From Clitoria ternatea (taxonomy: Eukaryota > Streptophyta > Magnoliopsida > Fabales > Fabaceae), in contig CM075674.1 of the NCBI GenBank assembly GCA_037962975.1, positions 89,296,501-89,360,500 of the forward strand: DNA of 64,000 nt, given 5' to 3'. A program made the position numbers and the translations under genes. How positions within the stretch are numbered: position 1 is the first letter of the stretch; each line of letters starts with the position of its first letter. This document shows positions 9,681 through 21,700 of the stretch, one piece after another. The notes under the pieces are model-generated. The model saw nothing but the letters and a program-made list of their open reading frames with translations, ran no database searches and was not told where the DNA came from.

Positions 9681-12343
9681 ATGTCTAGCGCCGATCCCGA
9701 GCACCGTGAAGAGGAGGAGGCACCCGCCGCCGGAGATGACGAGGACACCGGAGCTCAAGTCGCTCCCATCGTCAAGCTCGAAGAGGTTGCCGTCACCACT
9801 GGCGAAGAAGACGAAGATCCAATTCTAGATCTGTATGTTTTCCTCCCTTTCCAACTTTTTCGATTTTTCGCTTTCGCCATTAACCGGTCCGATTGCTTTT
9901 CACTGATCGCAGCAAATCGAAGCTTTACCGGTTCGACCGGGATGGAAACCAATGGAAGGAGCGTGGCGCGGGAACCGTGAAGTTCCTGAAGCACAAAGTC
10001 ACTAACAAGGTTAGGCTTCTCATGAGGCAATCCAAGACTCTCAAGATCTGCGCCAATCATCTCAGTATGTGTTTGTTTTTTTATACCTTTCTCGGCTTTT
10101 GTATCTGTGTTGTCGTTGTTTGTGGATTTTGATTGTGAGATTCGGTTTGTTTTGCTTTGGATTGTTGTAGTTTTGCCAACGATGAGTGTGCAAGAGCACG
10201 CTGGGAACGAGAAATCTTGTGTTTGGCATGCTAGGGATTTTGCTGATGGCGAACTCAAGGATGAGCTTTTCTGCATTCGCTTTCCTTCTATTGAGAGTAA
10301 GTTGCGCATTTTTAAGTTGATTTTGATTTGGTGATGCTACTGTGTTCGGTGAATTGGTGCTTTTGTAGTTCATTTTATTTAGATGAAGTCAGTGATTCTC
10401 TGTTTCACGAATCACATCTAGATGTTGTATCGGAGTTATCTGTCACCACTTGGATGTTGTTCGTCGATATACCTGCTTGTGTTTGGTTATAGATGTGGTC
10501 TGGTGGCTGTGTAAATTTGTGAAGTTCTTCTGCCGTGTTCACCATTCTTAGTCACATGACTGGACTCCGCTTCCACCTTTCTCCATTTTGTTCTGGTCTT
10601 AACTTCGAATCAATTTAGCAATAAGTTATCATATACTCACGGGCTCCTTGAATCATTAGATTAACATTGCCTTTGATGAAATCGTTACTGGAAAACTTGC
10701 CTTGTGAAGTTCCTATGAAGTCTTGTGTTCAGTTCAATGTTTGATGTATGTGTTCATACTTCACACACTCCCAAGTCCCATGAACTGGGAAATTTAGTTG
10801 TCTTGGGCATTACAGATAGGGAGTGTCTACCTCAATTGTATTGTGAAATTGTGTTTGTTTGCAAGTTTTCACTACAAGTTACTGGGATCACAGACATTGA
10901 TGCAGATTCTGAGGAAGGTTATCAGGCTAGCTTTAACACGTGCCATTTATCTCCACATCCTTTATTCATTTTGATTCCTGTTCTCTGAGGCCTTGTGTAT
11001 TTTTAAAATTTTAATAGATCATCCATGTTGCATGGTGTCTTTACTTCAGTGGTGTTATCTTTACATCCCTAGTGTCATTAAGAATTTTGTGTAAGTTATT
11101 AAATCAGCAAAAAAACATTTGTGTACATTTTCTGCCAACATAATTTCATGTTTAAAGTGTTTTTGATAGGTTTCTAGAAGTAAAGATATTAATGATCTAG
11201 TTCTTTTTAGAAGTATTTGATCACAATCTTAAAAGATTTTCAATTGGATATCTGACATTATTCAAAGTATATTTATGTGCAGTGGCACAGTAAATTTATG
11301 GAGTAATCTCTTGATGTATATCATATTCTATATTCTATGTCACAGCTTTCAACTTGATTAAGTTTGGTAGATGTGTTAGACAATGGATTGAGGGTCGGTG
11401 TATTTCATAGTTTAGATTCAGAATACTAGATTTCAACTGGCCCTTGTGTATTTGATAACAGCGTTTCATTTGATTGATATGCTTTAAAGATTTTGATTTT
11501 TCTTAAATTTTGGGCCATTAGCTGGAATGGTTATGATTGCCCGAACATGGTAATCACTTTTATGAATTTCCCCTCAGTTGTTTTTATTTTTATATGACTT
11601 GTATTTTGTGTTGCATGATCATTGGTTCTCATTTCTCAACAGAAAAGAAGGCTTTAGAACACGATTACATGTGTACAAATCTACTTTAGGCTTCATAAAG
11701 CAGGTCTTATTTCATTTAAATATCAGTCCCTAGTATTTGGCTGGATAGAAGTTACTTAAGGTGATTTATGGTACAGGCATCCCCTCGCATTTCATTTCAA
11801 TTTTCAAGGATTCAGTGTGCATGTCGTCATTGTTCAATGTCTGGTTTCTCCAGTCATCACATCCACTGTCTAGATGAGCTACTTAATAACGTGCATGTGA
11901 ACCTTTTATCCTGATGATAATCTTTCCTGTCCTTCATTTGGCTGAGTGATATGGTAGTAGTGTGTATTGTGGGGATGGATGAGGAATGGTTTTTAAATTG
12001 AACATATTTCTTTACCCTTGGCAAATATTTTGTTATCACGCCATACCTGCAATAATCTTAGATTTCTATATTTAATTAATTTATGCTGCATTGTCTTTTG
12101 TTAGATTGCCGAAACTTCATGGACATTTTCCAAGAAGTTGTTGAATCCCAGAAGCAAGAGGACGAAAATGAATCATCTGCAGCAGCTGAGCTTATTGAGA
12201 ACTTGAGTGTTGAAGAGAAGGCTAAGGCAGAAAAGAAGGATGAAAAGTCTGAGGACAAAACTGGGGAGCAAGGATCTGCATCTGGAAAGGAAAGCAAGGC
12301 AGATGAAGATAAGAAAGTTGATGAGCCTGCATCGTCAGCTTAA
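9681..12343 (+). CDS. RANBP1: Ran-binding protein 1 (RanBP1), four exons
   Basis: Exons 9681-9832, 9913-10064, 10171-10296 and 12105-12343 join in frame to 222 codons plus TAA. All introns (80, 106 and 1808 bp) are GT-AG. The protein binds Ran-GTP and stimulates RanGAP-driven GTP hydrolysis, supporting nucleocytoplasmic transport and spindle or nuclear-envelope functions. An acidic N-terminus (residues 1-27) precedes the RanBD1 domain (about 28-160). Seen conserved stretches are [65 protein letters not shown] and ELFCIRF. The C-terminus (about 165-222) is Lys/Glu-rich and low complexity, as in plant orthologues, and length fits the usual 215-230 residues. The ATG gives the expected acidic start. 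No lesions are seen. A young LTR element ends 436 bp upstream. Confidence 0.95.
10297..12104 (+). other. Long third intron of RanBP1
   Basis: 1808 bp, T-rich, bounded by GTAAGT and TTGTTAG. No transposon or RNA gene was recognised in it. Confidence 0.85.
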
Positions 12344-14090
12344 GTATTTTTTTTAGTATTCTATATTACTTGGCAATCTGACAAGGTTAGGTGGTTGATG
12401 TTTTTTGCCGCCCATATCTTGGAATATTCTCGTACTTATAGTCGTCGGATTGTGTCACTGAATTGAGCTGTTTGTGTGTCCTCTTGAGTTTTTGTCAGCA
12501 GTCAAAGTTAGAGTCGGGTTTGAATTTTGAGGCTTGGCTGGTTGAGCTTTCGGGGTCTGGGTGTCTATTATTACTGTTATTTTCATTCTACATATGTATT
12601 TGTTGCGAGTACGAGTCATGTTGGTTGGGGAGGGTGCAGTCCAGAAATAGTCAAAAATTATAAACAAAGGTTTTGGATACAAATTGTTTGAGTTTCACAT
12701 TTTTTTAAGACTCAAACTACATAGGTTTCTACGCCTGCTTCTGCTGCTATAAGTTTCTTCATAAGATTCCTGATAGAGCGCGCGTGAAGTTTGTTCTCTA
12801 GGTGCTTTGAAACGAGGTAAAGTATGTTCTGGGGGTAATCATGGGGATTTTCTTTGGATGGTCGATGGAGCGTTTGGGGATGATGTATGCAAACTAGTTG
12901 GCATGAGTTTGACTTGGGACGCGAATGACGGGAAACACTAGTTATTGTATATTTTAACCACAAGGTAAAATAACCATTAGTTATAACAAATTAATATGGC
13001 CCAATACTGTTTAATAAATTTTAACATAATTTAGCATTAACTTAAAATACAGCTTTTAGATGAAAGATGTATTTTAAAATTAAACACTAGTTATAGTATA
13101 CTTGATGAAATAGCCAAATCTATTATTTAGTTATTTTAATGTTCTCATTTATATTAATATAAATGTTTATCGTTGTGTGTAGATGAGTTGACAGTATACT
13201 ATTCTAACTTAATTTATAATTGTGTAAGTGTGAAAAATGTTTTCAGGTTAACTCTTGAAAGATATTTTTTAAGCTTGAATACGTTTTTGAGTTTATAAAA
13301 TATGGACTTTTTTGTTTTAATTCATAATAAAATTTATATTAAATCCAATTAACAGTGAATATTAATTTTTAAGTTCTTGCTATTATTGTTAGTTAAGTGC
13401 TGACAAGTTGAATAGAGATCCATGTAGACATTCCACTATAAATGACACGTGTTAAAAAATGCTTGCATCATTGTGTAGAAGATATTTTGATTCCTGAAAA
13501 AAAAGGAAATTATTTTGGTCAATGAAAATAAAAATTAGAAATTTTAATTATCAGGTTCAATCAATGAATGAATTAAAATGTCCATCAATGAAGGAATTAA
13601 AATGTCGTATATAATAATGTATAATTTTGATAGACTATTTAAAGTACATGTTCTTTCAAGGAATAAATTAGTAAATGCTTTGAGCATTCACTCAGAAATC
13701 TTATATTAATTTCTACAAAAATTGATAACATGGGTATTGCTGATGATTTTGTTCATGATCAGTTTCAACATTTGTCTTCACACGTTCGTTGGTTGCACCA
13801 CACTATGACCACTTGGAATGGGCAGATTTCATTCAAATACAAGACTAAGGCAAAATGAGTAGGATTCAAGGGATGACTGATTGACGATTTGAAGGTAAAG
13901 AATAGAAAGTTTAAGAGGAAAAATAAAGAGGGACTACACTTATTTTCTTTTGTTGTTTTGCCATTGTGAAATGTGGAGGCTTGCTGGAACAGCTGATGTA
14001 ATTCAGCAGCGTAGAGGCAAACACATCTTATTATACTAGCAAGAATTAGCTTACTGACTCTTGTGTAATCAGTTTATTGAAATGATCAAT
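12344..14090. other. RanBP1 3' flank and intergenic sequence
   Basis: The first few hundred bases are T/G-rich, as expected for a 3' UTR. The rest is AT-rich. A duplicated AATGAATGAATTAAAATGTC-like piece occurs near 13562-13606. No gene is seen. Confidence 0.5.
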
Positions 14091-14094
14091 GATA

Positions 14095-14292
14095 AGTTTT
14101 AGTCCAATAGAAGAACTTTTGAGACAAGATGATCCATTATCACCTTTTCTTTATTGGTTGATCATGCGGCGAGTAAGAGTTTGAATCATAGAATGAAGAT
14201 TAGGAGTCATCAAGTGGTGGACTCAAACTTGGAGAAGACAATTATGGAAATATGAGAGTTGCTAGGAGGTTAATGAAGGTTTTTGAACTATG
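14095..14292 (+). pseudogene. LINE-type reverse transcriptase relic
   Basis: Translation from 14095 gives SPIEELLRQDDPLSPFL, close to the plant L1 pattern in which an RQGDPLSPFLF-like motif marks an RT block. After a frame change, 14249-14289 gives NMRVARRLMKVFEL, resembling the segment after the YADD motif. The YADD box itself is not found. Stops and frameshifts show it is dead. The match is short and made by eye. Confidence 0.45.
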
Positions 14293-14299
14293 ATCTGCT

Positions 14300-15725
14300 T
14301 TATAATAAGTTATAATCAATGACTACCCACCCAACAAGAATACAAACTTGGGATGCATGCTCTCACCAGTGAAGATAGTCAAGGAGCGTCAATGTCCAAT
14401 AATGAGAACCACGGTTGTCACGCTAGGAATTTACAGAGACAAAAATATCTAATGGTTTAGACATGTGCAATGCATGCATGTGATTTCCATGTGCATGTCG
14501 GGTGACATTAATAACCAATAACTGTATGCCATGTCAACATATTTTGTACACATCATTATTTCTATTTAATACATCATTACTTAACCGATGAATTCTAATT
14601 TTAAAGACCTAAAAATAATAATATTTCGTATTAGTTAAATTAAATATAATTTTTTCATTTCTAGAGATTAAATTAAAAAATCCTTATATATTTTATAAAG
14701 ATTAAAAACATTTAAATCAAAATTTTATCATTCATATTGAAAGTGTGTGGCTATTATGAATTATGAAGGTTAATTAATTTTAGTAACGACTATCCTCCTA
14801 AATTATCAAAGGGTGGAGAAGATACATAATTATTCTAAATTTATTTTTATTTCATAGGATTGGTTGGCTTGGCTATTATTTAATAAATTACTTGTTTTAA
14901 TATTATGTTTTTCACAAGTTTCTTAAAATTTTTAAAGTTCTTTTCTTGGGACAACTATATTGACTAAAGAAGTTAGTGCAATTAACACGATGGCAAGAGA
15001 TGTGTCATCTACTCACCGTTTAGTATGTAGTTAGAAAAACAGAGTTTAAAAAGGGAAAAATCTAAAGGTTAATATTAATTTCTTCACGTCATTCAAGACA
15101 ATTAAAACTCTGTTTGACTGTAAGATATAGTTTTACCCCTTTTCAAACCTACGTTTGCAAATTTAAACGGGGATACAAATAGGCTATTAATGATGTTGAA
15201 GTACGGCTCAGATTGCTATATTAAAGAGCAACAACCCGTGCCATGGATTAGTCGAATAGGATAAATATAAAACTTTAGGAAGTTGAAATAAAAACACATC
15301 AAAATTTGAGTGAATGAATGTAATACTTGTACAACTAGGACTCAATTTTGACCTTCTCAGGGTAGAACTTTTACACTATCATTTAATAATGTTAGAGCAT
15401 TATTAAATTTCGAACTTCAAAGGTCAAAAATGACATGGTACAAAAACTTTACTCTGACCATTAATCAAAATTAAATTCTCGCAATTTATCCCAAAATTTA
15501 CATACAACTACATGAGCTTTAATCCTCTTCAGCACCTACTTTATGGCTTGTGATGTGTATGCTACTCATGCGGAGAACAATGACTGCATCAAAACAAAAA
15601 CCACTTGAGGCTCCAAATGTTTTCTTCCAGAATAGGTACTGCCCCATGCAATGTCATTGTCAAGTTATCTCAATAGAGCTTTCTGTCAATGAATAATTTC
15701 ATGCTTGTGTCAACTTGTTTAATAA
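14300..15725. other. AT-rich intergenic sequence between convergent genes
   Basis: No gene is seen. A segment near 15050-15120 (AAAGGTTAATATTRATYT ... AAAACTCTRTTTGA) is repeated in diverged form at 59190-59245, suggesting a dispersed repeat of unknown class. Confidence 0.45.
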
Positions 15726-18700
15726 TTATTTTTCAAACTTAAACCACTTCCAGTTTGCATAAAGTGCTTCATTTTCAAAAGGCAGGGCACTGGTTGGTAA
15801 GGGTTCTAATCGTTGAGTGATAGCAGCAGGTGGTAGCTTTTGCTTATACTTCTTTGCCATCATATCAGCCTCCAAAAATACTTTCTTTTTTATGACCAAA
15901 ACAAAAAAAAAATAAAGCACCTATCAAAATCAGTCCAACTAAAGTCTAAAACCACATAAGAACTTTAATAATCAAATAATAAAGATAGATATACCTCTCT
16001 ATTTGATAGAAAAAGGCCAGGTTCACTTTCAAGGTCAGCAGTACTGCATGGTAAGAAAAGCCAATTGCTATCAGCAATAATTTGTTAGTTACACAACCTT
16101 CTGCTAATGAAGTCCTTTAGGAGAAGTCCAGGGAAACAAGGGTCAAGCTTAACAAGTCCAGAGGGTAAAGAACAAGAAAATACACTACTACTGGTGTCAC
16201 AATGGGTCTTAACTTGTGGGTCAACTTGGATTACCATGGGTTTTTTGTGAACTAGGCTGTAAAGAAAGCTGGTCAGTTTTGACCCGGGATCATCCAACTA
16301 ACCAAAATGTTAGGCCAATCCGTGATGAGCTAGGTTGGCCCATGAGTTGCATACATAGAAAAAAAATGCTGAAATTGGTGAACCAACCTGTGAGCCAACC
16401 CACTACCTAACTCATCCAAATTCTTTTTTTTTTTCAATTTTAATGTTTTTTTTTTTCATTTTTTTGAAGTTGGTGGTTCAACCCATGAGCCAACCCACCG
16501 GGTTGGTGGATTGATAACCTCAACCTGTGTAGGCTGGGTTGATTCGTTTTGACACCTCTTTATGTACCAACATTCAAGTTAGAGTGAGGCCAAATGAAGC
16601 CCTTAGTCTTCAAGTATAGTTAGTTTATGTCAATTTAAAATCCAATATAAAAATCAATATTCCGTAGAGTATTCATGGAAATTGTTAGAATTATGTAAAT
16701 ATAATAACCGTGTTACCGTGTATATTAGGATTAGTTAGCTTAATTCTATATTTATGTAATTAGCCTAAATTAGGTAATGCTATATTTTGTATTTATATAC
16801 ACTTTCCTATAAATTCAATAACTCTGTCATAGCCTACACATGAAATTCATTTCATGTTCTCTTGTTCTCTCTCTTTCAACATGGTATCTAGATTAAAGCT
16901 TGGTGAGACATCTCTTTTCCGTGATTCTCTGGTGAGTCCTCTGCTCACTGGGCAAAATATTTCTTTTTTTGAAACCCACATTCCTCTTTCGGATTTCAGA
17001 CCTCTCTGACCGGTCCTCCTTCAGTCACCGTTCGTCGGAGCTTTGGTCTGTCTTCGGCCTCCGCTCCATTGTTGCCTCTAGATCCCTTCATTACCTTCCT
17101 AAGATGACTTCCTACAGTGGATGACTTCCTAAAGTGGTAGGCAAACCACATAGTTGTTAATCGTGGATAGCAGCAGACCCTAAAACGCTATGACAGGATA
17201 ACATAAAGCGAGATGACCGTTATTTAAAGGTTTTGTGCTACACATATATAACATGAAATTCCATACCTAATGCTCATGAAATTCTCAAAATTATTTACAC
17301 AATCCTCATTTCCAATAAAATACTACAACATAGGTCTTATATTAAATAAAATATACTGTAATAGATGCTATGGGTGGCTGAAAGATGATAAGGTCACCAG
17401 AAAAGATGGAAAGGAGGATTGGAACAACAAACACAGTGGGTTAGAGAGAAAAAGACAAAAAAGAAACCTATATTCTCTAGTTTGAGGGGGAGTGTTAGAA
17501 TCATGTAAATATAGTAACCATGTATATTAGGATTAATTAGATTGATTCCATATTTATGTAATTAGCCTAAATTAGGATATCGGTATATTCTATGATTATG
17601 CACAATTTCATAGATTCAATAGCTCTGTTGTGGTCTTAACACATGAAATTCATAACATGTTCTCTCTTGCAACACAAATTATTTCTACTATTGTAGTAAT
17701 TTAAAACTTTAACCATCTTGAATTTCACCGTCTAGTTTCTCATGCCATAAGGTAAAATCATGTCCTAGAATTGGAAAAATAAAAATAACAATTTTCATAT
17801 TGGTTAAACCATTCTGTATAACTTGATTGCCTAATCTTTCTCCAATATAAATAGACGCCTTATGTTTGTAAGAATTGTCTTAGAGGCAGCATAGAAATAG
17901 GAGCCTCATCAAGGTTCATTAAATGAGGCCAACTAAACTAAAAATACTACAGAAGGAAAGGATGGTAAAGTCACCAATCATTACCTCAGAGAAATTTTGT
18001 CAGGAAAGATTGACTTCACCACAAGAACTTTAACATTCTCATTGACAGAAAGTATGTCACTGACAGAAGTAACTTCAGCTTGAGTTATATTTGAAACATG
18101 CAGCAACCCACTGAAAGGTATCCAACAGGTTCATTTAAATTGTCAGGTTGAACTGTTGATGTACATAGGCAGGTGTAACTCAACTTTAACAATTTAAACT
18201 CATGAAGTTGATATACAAATCTTGAAGATAAATCCTCTTAACAACAAAGCAGCCAAACCAGAATGTGAGAGAAAGACAAGGATAGATATGTGCATGGGAA
18301 TATTGAAACTATGATGAGCAGAGTAAAAATGAAAGAAAATTATACAGTAATATGCAGCATATATTTGTTAACTTCATTTACTGAAAGAATCTAAGTCCAA
18401 TGTAACTTCCAACAATTAAACTTTGAAATTATGTGGCGTCTACTCGAGTTTAAAACAATAAAATGTTAAAAATGGTCTAGATAAAAGCACTGCGGAATAT
18501 TGAGGAATCATATACATCTGTGATCTGTCTCTATTATTTTGAAATTTAAAGGAAAACGCTTATTACAAAATGCAAATGTGTGAACCCAAAAACCGCTACC
18601 TAGTTACCCAGCGCTTGCCAAAATTTCACATGTTTCTTTTGCAACTTCAATTTTTTAATCCAAAGTCCTTCTGCAATCATGCTCTTATCAGATAAAGTAT

Positions 18701-21700
18701 GTTTTTCAACACAAGAGTTCCATGAAATTTCTTACCACGGTAATTGGTCATAAAAGAGAACTTTTCTTAAAGAGTATTTTTGCGCCAATGTAATGGCAAG
18801 AAGGAATATATAACTCTAAAATAAGGGAGTGACAGTAATTTTTCAAGTTGGCAAAAATGTTTTATAGATATAAAACCATTCATGTACCTGCCCTCAATGC
18901 CTTAAGCTTTTGGTATAATTATCTTTGACATATTATTCAATCCTTTTTGACCAGGTATGACTGTGAAAACATCTTGCATGAGTGGTGGGGTGAGCTGTTC
19001 TGGAGATATAGAACATTCATGTGCCAGAAACAATAAAGCTTTTGAGTTGAGTGGATATTTAAAAAGATGAATACTCACTCAAATTAATAGTTGTAACTCG
19101 TAAAACACTACTCAAATCAATTTAACAGTTTTAAATGTTATTACAGCTAGGAATAATCAGCAAGGGAATATAGCAGCAATCCACTAAAATGGTTTCAATA
19201 GCAATCAATGGATGGCCAATTTATTTTGTTAGTGTTAATGCGGCTCAAACAATTCCACCAATTTTAAAGACTCAAAATTATAGGTTTTAAGTTATGAAAA
19301 CACTTATTTGTCAGTGTGCTTGATTTATGCAGATTGTTTTCTTTTACATCAGCCATGTGTAGGAAACCTAGTTAAATTAAGCTCTCTTTTCTTCGCAAGT
19401 GGCAAATCAAAGCATTTGGAAACATCGTATGGTATTTGAAGATGGAATTACCCCCATGCAAGAGAGAATTGCACCTACTGGAATACCTTTAAATGAATTT
19501 GTGATTTACCAAACAGGAAAAATTAATAAAAAAAGTTTGCCATCCCTATCGAAGTTGTGACTGACCTTCTGTTACTTTCTCCTAGCTTAACTTGGGCTCC
19601 ATATGGAAAGATCTTTTTCACAATCCCATGTAGAAGTGTCCCCTCACGAAGATATAGCTTTTCCTGAAACATCATACTGCACAGTCAGAATATCAGAAGA
19701 CAAAAAAGGGAAAGGAAAACTTGAAAGCTAAATGATGCAAACAAAGCAAGGGAGAATAGGAAATAGACAAATTTGAATACTTACCCAAGCTACCTTTTCA
19801 CTAAGTATCAAATTGTTTGTAGTTTCATCTATTCGAGTAATTTGCACATACAAGCGGCGCCCGACCTACATCATTATAAATGAGTGGTAGTAAGCAAGGA
19901 AGACAAAATAAAGACTGATGACAGTAACGACAAAATGCATTCTTTCAAACTAATAACAGTCTTCTAGGTAAAGAACCATAAAAATAAGAAGGTAAGATGT
20001 TTTAATGAAGTACATAATCTTTAGAGTAATTTGCTTAACACTTAAAATCATGACATATACTGCATTCATTTACCTAGAGGAAGCTCATACATCACTAATA
20101 AAGTATTATGCCAGACCACTTTTAGATCAGCACTTTACATACTTTGGGCCCTATAAGAAATCAAATCAAGACTGGTGTGTGTTTAAAAATACAGAACATA
20201 AAACTATAAGCCTGAGGAGAATTAATGCTCTGCCTAACCTCTCACCCCTCTCAAAAAATGTAAGAACGGGAGGAAGCATCAAGATCTAGAGGCTAAAAAT
20301 GAAGAGATCATTTACATGAACAGAACTTTGTTTGATACTTAATCACTATTGAGAAAGGAGTTTTATGTGAATTGTGTGTCTAATGCAGAGTACACTATGT
20401 GTATTTATAATGAGAATATGATAAGATACAACAGGAAACAGTCAATTACAATCAGAAAATAATCAGAAACTAATCTGGGTAATAAATACGAAATTGATTC
20501 TAACAATATTTGCATTCCAACAATCACTAACTATTCACAGTAGTCAAAATCTTTGGATACTTAAGGAACAGACTTGTTTAAAACTTAAAAAGGAAGTTAC
20601 TTTCACTTTGAGTAACATGAAATTGATAGGGCAGATCATATTGTTTAAATAGATTATACTCAGACAACAAGCCACAAGATTTAAACTTAGTGTAATGGCA
20701 CCATCCACCATTGTGAAGCTATACAAATTGTTATAAGCAGATTTACAAAACAACAGATTACAAAATCACAAATTATCAGCTGATTCTTATAAATAGCCAT
20801 CAGGAAAAAAATATTCCTGGCTAAGAAAATTCCAAGTCTGCAACTTACATTTTCTTTCAAATCAGTAAAGGTATTTGCTCTTTTTACAAGCTCGGCTTTG
20901 GGTAGGAAAGCTCGCAAACCCTGCACATCCAAATTCGAGCAGAGATAAGCATTTATCAAATGTCACATGAGCATAAATTTCAGGAGAATGGCACAGACCT
21001 CAATCCTTGTTAACAGGCCCCCAGTATTCCACTCCGTAATTTTAACCTCTATAGGTTCATTGAGCTGTTTTATCTGCCCAACATGTTAAAAATTGAAATT
21101 TTATATCACATCAGAGATAGAAAGATGTTATTTGACTTTACGTATGTAAGATTGCTAACAGGGACAATGTAGCATTCAATTCATAAGATCATATGGTGTT
21201 ATTTTTCTCAGACAGTCAGACTATAGTTTCCACATAAATATGATGTAAGATTTTCCTACCATTATGAAATACTAAAGAGTATATGTCTATTCCAATCCAC
21301 CAAACATATACATGACATCCTATTGGTCCTAAATTTATAATATCACATTGATCATACTCATACGGATACACAATGCCAAGTTGACCTTTCAGTCTCACAT
21401 TTTTTGCTCTGAAATTAGTCATTTAAATGAAAAATTGACCCTTGAAAGACAAAATTGAAGGCATTAATTATCATAGAATGGACCATATAGTGTTGCTAAT
21501 AAATGGAAGATAAATGTGATTTTATGTATATATTTGGAGGAGAGGACCAAAACTAGTGTTTGCTCAATTTATATTCTGCCAATCCAGTAGTCATAAGAAC
21601 TGCTGAATCCAATATGATGCACAAATCAAATACAATATGCATCCAATATGGCTGTACAACTGTTCATAAAATATATATGAAAAAAAGATATGACTATAAA

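Noticed and set aside
12463..12682. Small frames in the RanBP1 3' flank
   Set aside because: They lie in likely 3' UTR, overlap each other on both strands and have no similarity to known proteins.
20005..20289. 94-codon frame inside intron 3 of the RLSB-like gene
   Set aside because: It is on the opposite strand to the gene, within a well-defined intron, with no recognised domain or codon pattern.
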